Shown here: piece after piece, positions 1 to 6,282 of the stretch | How positions within the stretch are numbered: position 1 is the first letter of the stretch | Layout: the number at the start of each line of letters is the position of its first letter | Origin: an uncultured Halioglobus sp. | GTDB taxonomy: Bacteria; Pseudomonadota; Gammaproteobacteria; Pseudomonadales; Halieaceae | Length of the DNA: 6,738 nt | Assembly (NCBI GenBank): GCA_905480565.1 | Contig: CAJQQW010000047.1 | Coordinates: 1-6,738 of the forward strand | Reading direction: 5' to 3' | The notes under the pieces: generated by a model | The model's database searches: none | What the model saw: only the letters and a program-made list of their open reading frames with translations | Told to the model about the DNA's origin: nothing | Translations under genes and position numbers: made by a program

Positions 1-486
1 CAGACTTGCCAGCATGGCAGCCAAAGCCAATGGCTGCATTTTTTGCTGGTATTCTACGCCACGCGAAAAGTGGCGCTGACTGAGGTGGGCGATTTCGTGA
101 GCCAGCACAGTCGCCAGCTCATCTTCCGTCTCGGCATAAAGTAGCAAACCGTTGTGCACCCCGATCACACCGCCAGGCACTGCAAACGCGTTAATCGTAG
201 GACTGTCGACAACGACCAGGTCAATACGACGATCCTCCAACTGGCTATGACTGGCAAGCTCGAAAATCAGGTTTTCGAGATATTCGAACAACACGGGGTC
301 CTCAACGGTAGGGACCTGGCGGCGAAACATACGCAACCACGCTTGACCCAACTGTCGCTCGTATTCGGAAGAAAACAGACTGGTACTCGACTCACCCAGA
401 TTGGGCAACTTAAGCCCCTCCGTATTGGCAACGACGAGTCCGCTGTGGCAGAGCGTCAAGGTCGCAATAAAAATCCAATGCTTCAC
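1..486 (-). CDS. bepA: BepA/YfgC-like periplasmic M48 metalloprotease, N-terminal part (3' end outside window)
   Basis: The 162 visible codons encode an exported zinc metalloprotease. Residues 1-20 form a signal peptide: basic MKHW start, hydrophobic core, likely cleavage after VVA. A mature N-terminus with the LPNLGESS-type opening of BepA (YfgC) proteins follows. The gluzincin motif HEIAH is at residues 130-134, followed by SQRH, the usual M48 context, and NAFAVPGG at 99-106 matches the conserved strand before the active-site helix. In E. coli, BepA degrades or assists misassembled outer-membrane proteins such as LptD and has a C-terminal TPR domain; that half and the third zinc ligand lie beyond position 1. 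No ATG is available in frame. I chose GTG at 486; GTG at 495 (adding MPF) is nearly as good, and neither has a strong Shine-Dalgarno. It is divergent from the dioxygenase gene at 763 and is probably a housekeeping gene unrelated to it. The M48 assignment is secure; orthology to BepA is likely but rests on half a protein. Confidence 0.88.
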   Translation of the reverse strand, partial: MKHWIFIATLTLCHSGLVVANTEGLKLPNLGESSTSLFSSEYERQLGQAWLRMFRRQVPTVEDPVLFEYLENLIFELASHSQLEDRRIDLVVVDSPTINAFAVPGGVIGVHNGLLLYAETEDELATVLAHEIAHLSQRHFSRGVEYQQKMQPLALAAMLASL

Positions 487-762
487 GAATGGCACCAGCC
501 TGATAAGCCTGCATAAAGGAGAGCCCTCCCGAGGGATCCCGCTGCGCAATAGTGTACGCGATAGACGGTGATCACGTGAGCATGCAAACGCGAAACGTGT
601 CGATCTTGCAGTGGTAAAACCCGGGGCCGGCATTGCTGCATACCCCTGTAAGCGCCTGACCGTTTCCATTGTTCGCTGCCCTGCAAGGCTCACACCGTAT
701 CATCGACTCCCTGGGCAGAATGGCATACAATTTCTGCGGTTTCTAAGAAAAATGAAAGATTT
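487..762. other. Divergent intergenic region between the M48 protease and first dioxygenase genes
   Basis: This 276-base stretch separates two divergent genes and should hold both promoters. I find no convincing gene: a 67-codon reading frame on the minus strand (686-483) has no recognisable composition and ends inside the protease start region. Two overlapping perfect 8-bp palindromes, GTGATCAC (568-575) and TCACGTGA (572-579), lie here and could be an operator. A weak promoter for the plus-strand gene is listed separately. No comparable promoter stands out for the protease gene. Confidence 0.5.
703..731 (+). promoter_or_regulatory. Possible sigma-70-type promoter for the dioxygenase gene at 763
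   Basis: TCGACT (703-708, four of six matches to TTGACA) and TACAAT (726-731, five of six to TATAAT) are separated by 17 bases. Transcription would begin near 738, giving a leader of about 25 bases before the ATG at 763. The -35 is weak, so this is only a candidate. Confidence 0.35.
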
Positions 763-1731
763 ATGGGTACACCAGACGCCCCCCTCGCCGCACTAGAGGC
801 CCGAGATTCCCTTACCGACTGCGCAACTCTGGGCAGCCGCATTGAATCGTTTCGTATGCGTGAGCCGGCGGCCAAACCGAAACTGCTCATCGACAGGCGC
901 GGCGCAACCCCTCCGGAGAGCTCGGCGCAGATTCCCGAGATAGGCGCCAATGAGCTTACGGCTAGCGTATTGCGCGAGGCAATTGCGGGACACGGCGCCC
1001 TGATTGTAAGAAACCTGTTTTCCAGGCAGTCAACAGAGATCATGCGCCTGGCCACTGACAAGGTGATCGACGCCTGCGCGGATGCCGACAGCGCGCCACC
1101 GCCAGGCACCTATTTCAACCCCCCTGATAACCTGCGATCCATCATGCCCAACAAGGACCGGGAACTGGGCAATACGCGCAACTTCCACCGTGAATCCGGT
1201 TCCGCCATGTGCGTGGAGGCGCCCAGCGTGGCGGAATCGCTGCTGCAACTCTACGAGCACTATGGTCTGAAGGAACTGGTGAAAGAGTACCTTGGAGAAC
1301 CGCCCTGCCTGACCGTGAAGAAGTGGGTTTTACGGCGATCCATGCTACCCGTCGCCGAGGCGGGCTGGCATCAGGACGGGGCTTTCATGGGGACAGATAT
1401 CAATAGTGTCAATATGTGGATACCGTTAAGTGGCTGCGGCGGCGAAACCGGCGCACCCGGTATGGATGTTATTCCATTGCGGCTCTACGATATTGTCTCC
1501 TCAGACGGCGCACAGTTTAACTGGTCAGTCAGCGATGAGCTGACAGGAAAGCTACAGCGAGACGGCCCACTCAACCCCGTTTTCAATGCAGGGGATGCTT
1601 TTTTCTTTGATCATTTCTACCTTCACCGGACGCAGTACCGTGCCGACTTCAGTCGGTTACGATACGCCGTTGAAACGTGGTTTTTCGGAGAGACTGCCTT
1701 TCCCAAGAACCAGATACCCCTGGCCTGGTAG
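763..1731 (+). CDS. Phytanoyl-CoA dioxygenase (PhyH)-like Fe(II)/2-oxoglutarate oxygenase
   Basis: This 322-residue protein has the complete facial triad of the PhyH superfamily: HQD at 203-205 (H203, D205), distal His at 288 within LHRT, and Arg300 twelve residues later in RYAVETWFF, the expected 2-oxoglutarate carboxylate anchor. The family couples 2OG decarboxylation to substrate hydroxylation using Fe(II) and O2; the substrate here is unknown. No signal peptide is visible, so it should be cytoplasmic. It is a paralog of the protein encoded at 3072-4151: the last 49 residues align without gaps with about half identical, sharing FNAGDA, FFDH, LHRT and RYAVETWFF. Residues 6-33 resemble only the second half of the N-terminal helical module of its neighbours. 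The ATG at 763 has a weak AAAGA-type upstream site, and the frame stays open only back to a stop at 649-651, with nothing resembling the missing half. It converges on the gene ending at 1772, with 40 bases between and no obvious terminator. Confidence 0.88.
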   Translation: MGTPDAPLAALEARDSLTDCATLGSRIESFRMREPAAKPKLLIDRRGATPPESSAQIPEIGANELTASVLREAIAGHGALIVRNLFSRQSTEIMRLATDKVIDACADADSAPPPGTYFNPPDNLRSIMPNKDRELGNTRNFHRESGSAMCVEAPSVAESLLQLYEHYGLKELVKEYLGEPPCLTVKKWVLRRSMLPVAEAGWHQDGAFMGTDINSVNMWIPLSGCGGETGAPGMDVIPLRLYDIVSSDGAQFNWSVSDELTGKLQRDGPLNPVFNAGDAFFFDHFYLHRTQYRADFSRLRYAVETWFFGETAFPKNQIPLAW

Positions 1732-1771
1732 CAGTGCCTGTTATGTGCGAAAACGCAGTGCGTCGGGCCAG

Positions 1772-2959
1772 CTAATCGCCCCCATCAGCGGCACGGGCTT
1801 CCTTGCGCCGGGTAAGGGCGATGTTGTAGGCCAGTGTCTGCTCATATGCTTCGTCGACATGATCCGCCGGCAGCGCATGTAACACTTCATCCCAGGGCAC
1901 CACGTCAAAAGACTTGTCACGCCAGTAATACTTCAGCGCGTCTGACTGCCAGTCGCGGTATATCTCCTCCCAACTGACGCGGTCAAAGTGCGGCTTCAGG
2001 CAACCCTCAGTGAGAGCCTCGCCCTCCATTTGGTAGCGGAAATCCACCGACAGTCGCATCGTTTCCAGAGTGTGGTTCTCCATCGCCTTATGGACAGTCA
2101 GGGAAGGAAATAAAAGCACGTCCCCGGCCTTGAAGTCTGCACCGACCCAGCGACAGCCCTTGACCTCTTCACTGAGAACAGCCGCGCGGTTTCCAGCACC
2201 GAGGTGAAATTTCAGTGGCAACAGGCCAAACTTATGAGACCCCTCCAGAACAGCCAGTGAACCACTTTCAATGTCACAATCGGCCAGCGGCATCCAGGCG
2301 GCTGTCAGTTTGGGCGTGCCCTGATTATTCGGAAAATCCTGATGAGGCGGGGTGGCAAGCTCTGGACTATCCGGGAATACAAGCCTGACAATGCTGAGCG
2401 GATGGGGAAAGGCGGTGTCACCCAGCGCCTGTCGCATGACATCCAGCAAGCGGGGTTCGTGGGCCATACTGTGCAATGCTTCCAGTTTCACTATACGGTC
2501 ATGGGCCATGAAAAACTTGGGCTGCCCTTCACGCCGAGGACGACAAATCGCCCGGGCCTGCAACCGTCGCTCACCGTCCTCTATCCAGCCCTCGTCCGCC
2601 AGAATTTTAGTGATATCGTCCCGCAGTGAACGCAACCGCTCTGTGGGAATAATATCCCTGAAGAACTGGTAGCCGTCCTTGTCGAGTCGTTCTCGCACTG
2701 CGCCCGGTTCACCGAGGAGCTCATTGGCCTCGTACATGGGCTGGGGGTCGACCTTGTCAGCCAACAGAGGCATGGCGACGACACGCAGTTCAATCAAGCG
2801 CTGCATCAATGCCTCATCGCCGCTGCTACGCGCCACGCTTTGCAGCAACGCAATGGCCGCCTCATAGTCTCCCGCACCAGTCAATTCATCCACTCGGGCG
2901 AGCTCGCCACGGTAGCGCTCGATCACCGCCGGGTCAGCAGCAGGTGTTTCACTGGTCAT
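1772..2959 (-). CDS. PhyH-family Fe(II)/2-oxoglutarate dioxygenase with N-terminal helical module
   Basis: This 395-residue cytoplasmic protein is a PhyH-superfamily oxygenase. The iron site is HQD at 206-208 (H206, D208, inside PPHQDFP) with distal H290 (TVHKAM); R302 in MRLSVDFR is the likely 2OG-binding arginine, twelve residues after the distal histidine. GSLAVLEGSH (233-242) is the typical strand and turn between the two halves of the cupin-like barrel. Residues about 14-63 form a predicted helical, TPR-like module (GDYEAAIALL, then QRLIELR) that resembles the N-terminus of the next gene upstream. About 85 residues follow the catalytic arginine, rich in Trp and acidic residues, longer than in the two neighbouring dioxygenases. 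The frame is open upstream to 3052, but ATG 2959 is preferred because AAGGAG lies five bases before it. It is downstream of the 3072-4151 gene by 112 bases on the same strand and probably cotranscribed. Its catalytic domain is only distantly similar to the other two dioxygenases, so it may act on another substrate. Confidence 0.9.
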   Translation of the reverse strand: MTSETPAADPAVIERYRGELARVDELTGAGDYEAAIALLQSVARSSGDEALMQRLIELRVVAMPLLADKVDPQPMYEANELLGEPGAVRERLDKDGYQFFRDIIPTERLRSLRDDITKILADEGWIEDGERRLQARAICRPRREGQPKFFMAHDRIVKLEALHSMAHEPRLLDVMRQALGDTAFPHPLSIVRLVFPDSPELATPPHQDFPNNQGTPKLTAAWMPLADCDIESGSLAVLEGSHKFGLLPLKFHLGAGNRAAVLSEEVKGCRWVGADFKAGDVLLFPSLTVHKAMENHTLETMRLSVDFRYQMEGEALTEGCLKPHFDRVSWEEIYRDWQSDALKYYWRDKSFDVVPWDEVLHALPADHVDEAYEQTLAYNIALTRRKEARAADGGD

Positions 2960-2964
2960 AGCCA

Positions 2965-2970
2965 CTCCTT
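2965..2970 (-). promoter_or_regulatory. Shine-Dalgarno site fixing the start of the 1772-2959 gene
   Basis: AAGGAG on the minus strand, five bases before ATG 2959. It is the strongest ribosome binding site in the window and argues against the longer in-frame start at 3052, whose extra 31 residues do not resemble family members. Confidence 0.75.
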
Positions 2971-3071
2971 GTCGCAACGCATGCGTGCCGCCGTGGCAAT
3001 GACTTCGCAAGGTGACCGTAATAGTGCGTTGTTCGCATTCCGATATAGCCAATCATCACAGCAGACCCCGA

Positions 3072-4151
3072 CTAAAACACCACCGGTTGCTGTTTATGTG
3101 GAGCGGTAGAGCCAGCAAAAAACCAGGTTTCTACTGCGTAGCGATTTTTCGTATGGTTCAGCCCAAAGCCCGTGCGATGGAGGTTGTAATGATCGAAGAA
3201 CAGGGCATCTCCCGCATTAAAGCGGGGACACAACACCGGGCTGGTCAATGCGATCTCATCGACCAGATCCTGACCAACAGTCCAGTCAAATGGCGAGCCG
3301 CGGGTGCCGGTCTCGTGAATCTTGCGCTCTCCCCCAGCCACAATTTCAAGCCCGGGCGCATCCGCATCACCCCCGCAATCGGTCAGCGCAATCCACAGAT
3401 TGGCGGTACGAATAGTGGAGGCGTCGCCCAGAAAATAGCCATCCTGGTGCCACCCCGAAGAGGCTCCATTATTTGGCGCAGCACAGCGTACTACCCACTT
3501 ACGCACTGACAAAACGGCTTCCTCGTCAAAATACCCACGCAAAAGACCGGGCAGACCGATTTCCCGATAAAACTCGATTAGCTGAAACGTGGTTGGCGGA
3601 CTATCAACACTCCAGGCGGAGCCGATGGTGGTATAGCGCTGGCCGCCGCGGAACTGGGTGGGCCCACCGCGCACATTTTCCGATCGGTGATACCAGGGAT
3701 TCTTGTCTGCGCCCGGCACCTCGTCGGACGCTTCCATGCGTGCCAACAGCACACGGTCGATATTCTCACGCATGGATTCGATGCGCTGCTCGCCCATCAG
3801 GCCGCGCACAATAAGTCCGCCGCGCCCGAGTATGCCGGCTTTCAAGGCACCCACATCGAGCTCAGCCGCCTGTATATCGGGGAAGCCGGCCTCACCGTCG
3901 AATCGGCCATCGTGATGAGGCGGCCAATGATCATGCGGCTCGGGCCATTCCATCTCGGCATAGGCCCGGATGCGAAGGCTTACAAGACGCCGCGCCAGCT
4001 CGGGATCGTCAAAACGCCCGGCCTCCTCCAGGAAACTGATCGCGCCCCGGTAGTCGCCGCCATCGACGAGTTGATCCGCCTTCTGCAACAGTTCGTGTTC
4101 TCTGCCCATGCCTGTATCCTGCCCACTACGCAATGTGCTGTCAATTGACAT
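3072..4151 (-). CDS. PhyH-like Fe(II)/2-oxoglutarate oxygenase with N-terminal helical module
   Basis: From ATG 4151 the protein has 359 residues. The catalytic domain carries HQD at 235-237 (H235, D237 in GWHQDGYF), distal H325 (LHRT) and R337 (RYAVETWFF), a full PhyH-type Fe(II)/2OG site. It is the paralog of the plus-strand protein at 763-1731, sharing the RKWV/KKWV strand before the iron site, a CGG...APG loop and the C-terminal block; both end soon after the arginine. Residues about 16-64 form a small helical, TPR-like module (GGDYRGAISFLEE, then ARRLVSLRIRAY) that matches the N-terminus of the next gene. A His/Pro/Trp-rich linker (68-81) joins module and catalytic domain. The frame is open to 4289, but the candidate promoter would start transcription near 4182, and GGAG nine bases before 4151 supports that start; ATG 4178 lacks an SD, and ATG 4109 has a usable AGGA and remains possible. 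The substrate is unknown. It is probably the first gene of a two-gene dioxygenase unit. Confidence 0.88.
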   Translation of the reverse strand: MSIDSTLRSGQDTGMGREHELLQKADQLVDGGDYRGAISFLEEAGRFDDPELARRLVSLRIRAYAEMEWPEPHDHWPPHHDGRFDGEAGFPDIQAAELDVGALKAGILGRGGLIVRGLMGEQRIESMRENIDRVLLARMEASDEVPGADKNPWYHRSENVRGGPTQFRGGQRYTTIGSAWSVDSPPTTFQLIEFYREIGLPGLLRGYFDEEAVLSVRKWVVRCAAPNNGASSGWHQDGYFLGDASTIRTANLWIALTDCGGDADAPGLEIVAGGERKIHETGTRGSPFDWTVGQDLVDEIALTSPVLCPRFNAGDALFFDHYNLHRTGFGLNHTKNRYAVETWFFAGSTAPHKQQPVVF

Positions 4152-4160
4152 GAGGGCATT

Positions 4161-4166
4161 CTCCAA
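4161..4166 (-). promoter_or_regulatory. Likely ribosome binding site for the 3072-4151 gene
   Basis: TTGGAG on the minus strand ends nine bases before ATG 4151. It favours this start over ATG 4178, which has only an AT-rich sequence without purine complementarity upstream. Confidence 0.45.
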
Positions 4167-4188
4167 CGACCGGTTCATATCACTTTTA

Positions 4189-4217
4189 TTTATAGTTATT
4201 AATGACTTATCAAGCAA
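4189..4217 (-). promoter_or_regulatory. Candidate promoter for the minus-strand dioxygenase pair
   Basis: On the minus strand, TTGCTT (4217-4212) and TATAAA (4194-4189, five of six to TATAAT) are spaced by 17 bases in the most AT-rich stretch of this intergenic region. An overlapping alternative uses TTGATA as the -35. Transcription would begin near 4182, about 30 bases before ATG 4151. The -35 match is poor, but position and local AT richness fit. Confidence 0.45.
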
Positions 4218-4414
4218 TAACGGATGCGGCAGCGGAGCTGTTCTGGATACTCCGCAGAACAATGGAACCCCCGCCAGAAGAACATACAATCCTCACCGAT
4301 AGGAACCCGTCCTGCTCAATCTGCAACGAGATTCCGTATAGTCCTGAAGAGACAAGCTACCGGGGGATCAAGCGCAGTGACACCCCGACAGGGAGCGGAA
4401 AGCGGTGTGCAGGG

Positions 4415-4439
4415 CAACCGGCGATCCAAGGTCCGGTCG
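4415..4439 (-). other. Small hairpin just after the methyltransferase stop codon
   Basis: CAACCGG (4415-4421) and CCGGTCG (4433-4439) can pair as a seven-base-pair stem with one G-U pair (in the minus-strand RNA) and an 11-base loop, beginning four bases after the stop codon at 4443. No U-run follows, so it is not a standard intrinsic terminator; it could stabilise the transcript end or be chance. Confidence 0.25.
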
Positions 4440-4442
4440 AGA

Positions 4443-5234
4443 CTACTCCCCTTTGCCCTGGTCAGCCTTGCCCTGGCCACCTTTTTTGCCGCCTTTACGG
4501 CTCTGGCGCCAGAAAGTGGCCTGACGACGCGCCTCGAGGAAGTGTCCGGCATGCACGTAAAACTGCCGCAATCTCTTGATGTCCTCCTCGTCCTTTGAAA
4601 AGAGCAACTGAAGCAACGGCTCATCACTGGGCGCACCGCCCTCTTTGCGCATCACACCCAGACCGAACCCATGATTGAAGCGAAACACGTCCTCGTATTG
4701 CTCTTCCAGCTCCTCAAAGTATTTCCAGGCACCAAAATCCTTGATTTTCGCCATTACGTCGTGAAACAGAATAATGCCGCCCGGCTTCACCTTGGGATAC
4801 CAGTTGGTGAAATCTTCCTGGATGGCTTCGTACGTATGCAAACCATCGATGTGCAGCAGATCTAAAGAGTTATCGTTAAAATGCTGCAGCGCTTCGTTGA
4901 AAAACATGCGCAGCAAATAGGTATTGCCACGGTAATGCTCACGAGCATGTTCAACTACTTCGTTATAGATGGAATCATCGTATGCGTCAGTATGCTCGTC
5001 ACCCTCCCAGCAATCGATTCCGTAGGCGACACCATCGATATCGTGGTCCACCATGGACTGACAAAAGGTGAAGAAAGAGAGTCCGTTGTACACGCCCAAT
5101 TCCGCTATCAACTCGGGTCGAATAGCCGCTACTAGATCGTAGGCAAAAGGCAGGTGGTCAACCCAGGTGCTAAATACCATACGTTTGGGTTCGAAGCCCT
5201 GCAGGGAAGGTGGGAAATAAATGTTATTGCTCAT
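4443..5234 (-). CDS. Class I SAM-dependent methyltransferase, Methyltransf_24 type
   Basis: This 263-residue protein has a Rossmann-type SAM-binding fold. Motif I is AELGVYNG (44-51), the acidic end of strand 2 is GIDCWEGD (72-79), and LDLLHIDGLHTYEAIQED (124-141) followed by KPGGIILFHDV (150-160) is the pattern typical of the Methyltransf_24 group, whose members often sit in glycan and natural-product clusters and methylate small molecules or sugars. The HIDG and FHD acidic/His positions could bind a metal, as in related O-methyltransferases. After the domain comes an acidic/basic helical stretch (210-240) and a Gly/Lys-rich tail (about 243-263, with KGGKKGG and QGKAD/QGKGE repeats), likely disordered. 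ATG 5234 is preceded by GAGG with five-base spacing. It starts 17 bases after the glycosyltransferase gene ends, so the two should be cotranscribed. The methyl acceptor is unknown. Confidence 0.87.
   Translation of the reverse strand: MSNNIYFPPSLQGFEPKRMVFSTWVDHLPFAYDLVAAIRPELIAELGVYNGLSFFTFCQSMVDHDIDGVAYGIDCWEGDEHTDAYDDSIYNEVVEHAREHYRGNTYLLRMFFNEALQHFNDNSLDLLHIDGLHTYEAIQEDFTNWYPKVKPGGIILFHDVMAKIKDFGAWKYFEELEEQYEDVFRFNHGFGLGVMRKEGGAPSDEPLLQLLFSKDEEDIKRLRQFYVHAGHFLEARRQATFWRQSRKGGKKGGQGKADQGKGE
4453..4476. repeat. Short in-frame tandem repeat in the methyltransferase tail
   Basis: TTGCCCTGG occurs at 4453-4461 and 4468-4476, a 15-base period equal to five codons, which encodes the consecutive QGKAD and QGKGE units. 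It looks like a slippage-type duplication that lengthens the Gly/Lys-rich tail. Confidence 0.6.
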
Positions 5235-5251
5235 ATAAACCTCGTGCTCTC

Positions 5252-6268
5252 TCAGTTATCTATTATCGAGGCCAAGTCATCTTGCGGCTTGGCCGAGTTT
5301 TGTACTCGTTCCAGAATCTTATCCGAAGAAAAGTGTATAAACTTCTGCGCTTCGCGCGGAAATTCGCCGAGGTAAATCGGATCGGTCTCCGGCGCCTTGT
5401 ACTTCTCACCGCGAATAGAGAAATACTCCTTTTTTATCAGGTCGATCAGCGCTTCTCTGTCTTTCTCCGCTTCCCCGCCGGTGGTCGCGCCACCATGAAA
5501 CTGATGGAAGCTACCCTCACCCGGCAATACGATATGCCGCGTGCCAGGATACTCCAGCGCGCGCTTGTAGGTATCGAGATTCACCAGACCACCACCGCGG
5601 GCCTCGAAACGCGCATCGAAGCCTCCCAACGTCCGCCAAAGCTTTGCCGACATGCTGATACAGTTGCTTTCACTCTGTGAAAGGAAAAAGCCCCACTTGC
5701 AGGACCCGGAGAAGCAGGCAATCTCGAACAGGCGGTAGCCATTATCGGGCCAGGCGATGCTTTGCATCAGCCTGCGCTCATGCTCCATGTCATACCCGCT
5801 ACTGACAGCATTCTGCTGCAGCTCTTTGCCGAGGTGATAGCCAGGCACCGTCACAATCGCATTGTCCGCAAGGCGGTGCCCGAGAATGGTGTTCCTGACC
5901 ACTCCCGGAGTCAGCAACCGCGCGCCGTCTATCATCACACAAATATGCTGTCCCCGTGCTCGCTCCAGCCCGTAGTTGATGGCGTGGATGGGTGTGGGCT
6001 TGTTTTCTTTACGCAGGTGATAGGACACATTTGGAGGCAGGGTCTGGAGAAACGTATCGGAGAGCGTGTTGGGCGATGCGTTCTCAACAATGAGGACCTC
6101 GTAGTCACCGGCACTCACGCCACGCTGATAACCGGGCAAGAGAGAACGAATAGTTATCTCCGCCTGCTGCGGCATGTCATAAGCGATCACCACATAACTG
6201 ACAAGCGGAACACTCATTCCTGCGTTGGGTATGATGCGGCGGAAGCCCTGTGAGATTCGATCCAGCAT
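5252..6268 (-). CDS. Family 2 (GT-A fold) glycosyltransferase
   Basis: This 338-residue protein has the features of a GT2 enzyme that transfers a sugar from a nucleotide-sugar. It opens with PLVSYVVIAYDMPQQ (21-35) and EVLIVENAS (57-65), the first strands of the nucleotide-binding half. HAINYGLERARG (95-106) precedes the metal-binding region MIDGAR (112-117), where D114-G-A stands in place of a strict DxD. GGFDARFEARGGG (215-227) followed by D232 and R236 is the usual acceptor-side loop with the catalytic acidic residues. No membrane segment is visible, so it is soluble or peripheral. The C-terminus from about 290 is family-unspecific. ATG 6268 lies 14 bases after the sulfotransferase stop, with only a weak ribosome site; the internal ATG at 6217 (residue 18) is an alternative that keeps the whole domain. 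It is part of the run sulfotransferase - glycosyltransferase - methyltransferase. Donor and acceptor cannot be inferred. Confidence 0.88.
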   Translation of the reverse strand: MLDRISQGFRRIIPNAGMSVPLVSYVVIAYDMPQQAEITIRSLLPGYQRGVSAGDYEVLIVENASPNTLSDTFLQTLPPNVSYHLRKENKPTPIHAINYGLERARGQHICVMIDGARLLTPGVVRNTILGHRLADNAIVTVPGYHLGKELQQNAVSSGYDMEHERRLMQSIAWPDNGYRLFEIACFSGSCKWGFFLSQSESNCISMSAKLWRTLGGFDARFEARGGGLVNLDTYKRALEYPGTRHIVLPGEGSFHQFHGGATTGGEAEKDREALIDLIKKEYFSIRGEKYKAPETDPIYLGEFPREAQKFIHFSSDKILERVQNSAKPQDDLASIIDN

Positions 6269-6282
6269 TCAGCGTCCGGCGG

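Larger units (their letters stand above)
4152..4442. other. Intergenic region between methyltransferase and dioxygenase genes
   Basis: This is the longest non-coding gap in the window, 291 bases between two genes on the same strand. Frames crossing it are extensions or shadows of the neighbours and show no recognisable protein. It holds the candidate promoter at 4189-4217 and a small hairpin at 4415-4439 just after the methyltransferase stop. It probably separates two transcription units. I see no tRNA, riboswitch or repeat here. Confidence 0.5.

Noticed and set aside
483..686. 67-codon minus-strand frame in the intergenic region upstream of the protease
   Set aside because: No family resemblance, no clear ribosome site, and it overlaps the protease start in another frame; likely a chance frame.
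690..1109. Open 139-codon frame on the minus strand
   Set aside because: It lies antisense to the dioxygenase gene at 763, has no recognisable domain, and the sense frame has a full catalytic site.
1731..1771. Possible bidirectional terminator between the convergent genes
   Set aside because: Only a 7-bp direct repeat (GCAGTGC at 1731 and 1755) is present; there is no stable inverted repeat followed by a T-run.
2960..3052. 31-residue N-terminal extension of the 1772-2959 dioxygenase
   Set aside because: The strong AAGGAG site directly before ATG 2959 and the lack of family resemblance in the extra residues favour the shorter protein.
3012..3509. 165-codon plus-strand frame
   Set aside because: Antisense to the well supported dioxygenase gene at 3072-4151; no motifs of its own.
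3687..4148. 153-codon plus-strand frame
   Set aside because: Antisense shadow of the dioxygenase gene at 3072-4151.
4152..4289. N-terminal extension of the 3072-4151 dioxygenase up to 4289
   Set aside because: The extension crosses the candidate promoter, lacks a ribosome site, and reads as low-complexity hydrophobic sequence not shared with its paralog.
5762..6253. 163-codon plus-strand frame
   Set aside because: Antisense shadow of the glycosyltransferase gene, with a composition unlike a real protein.
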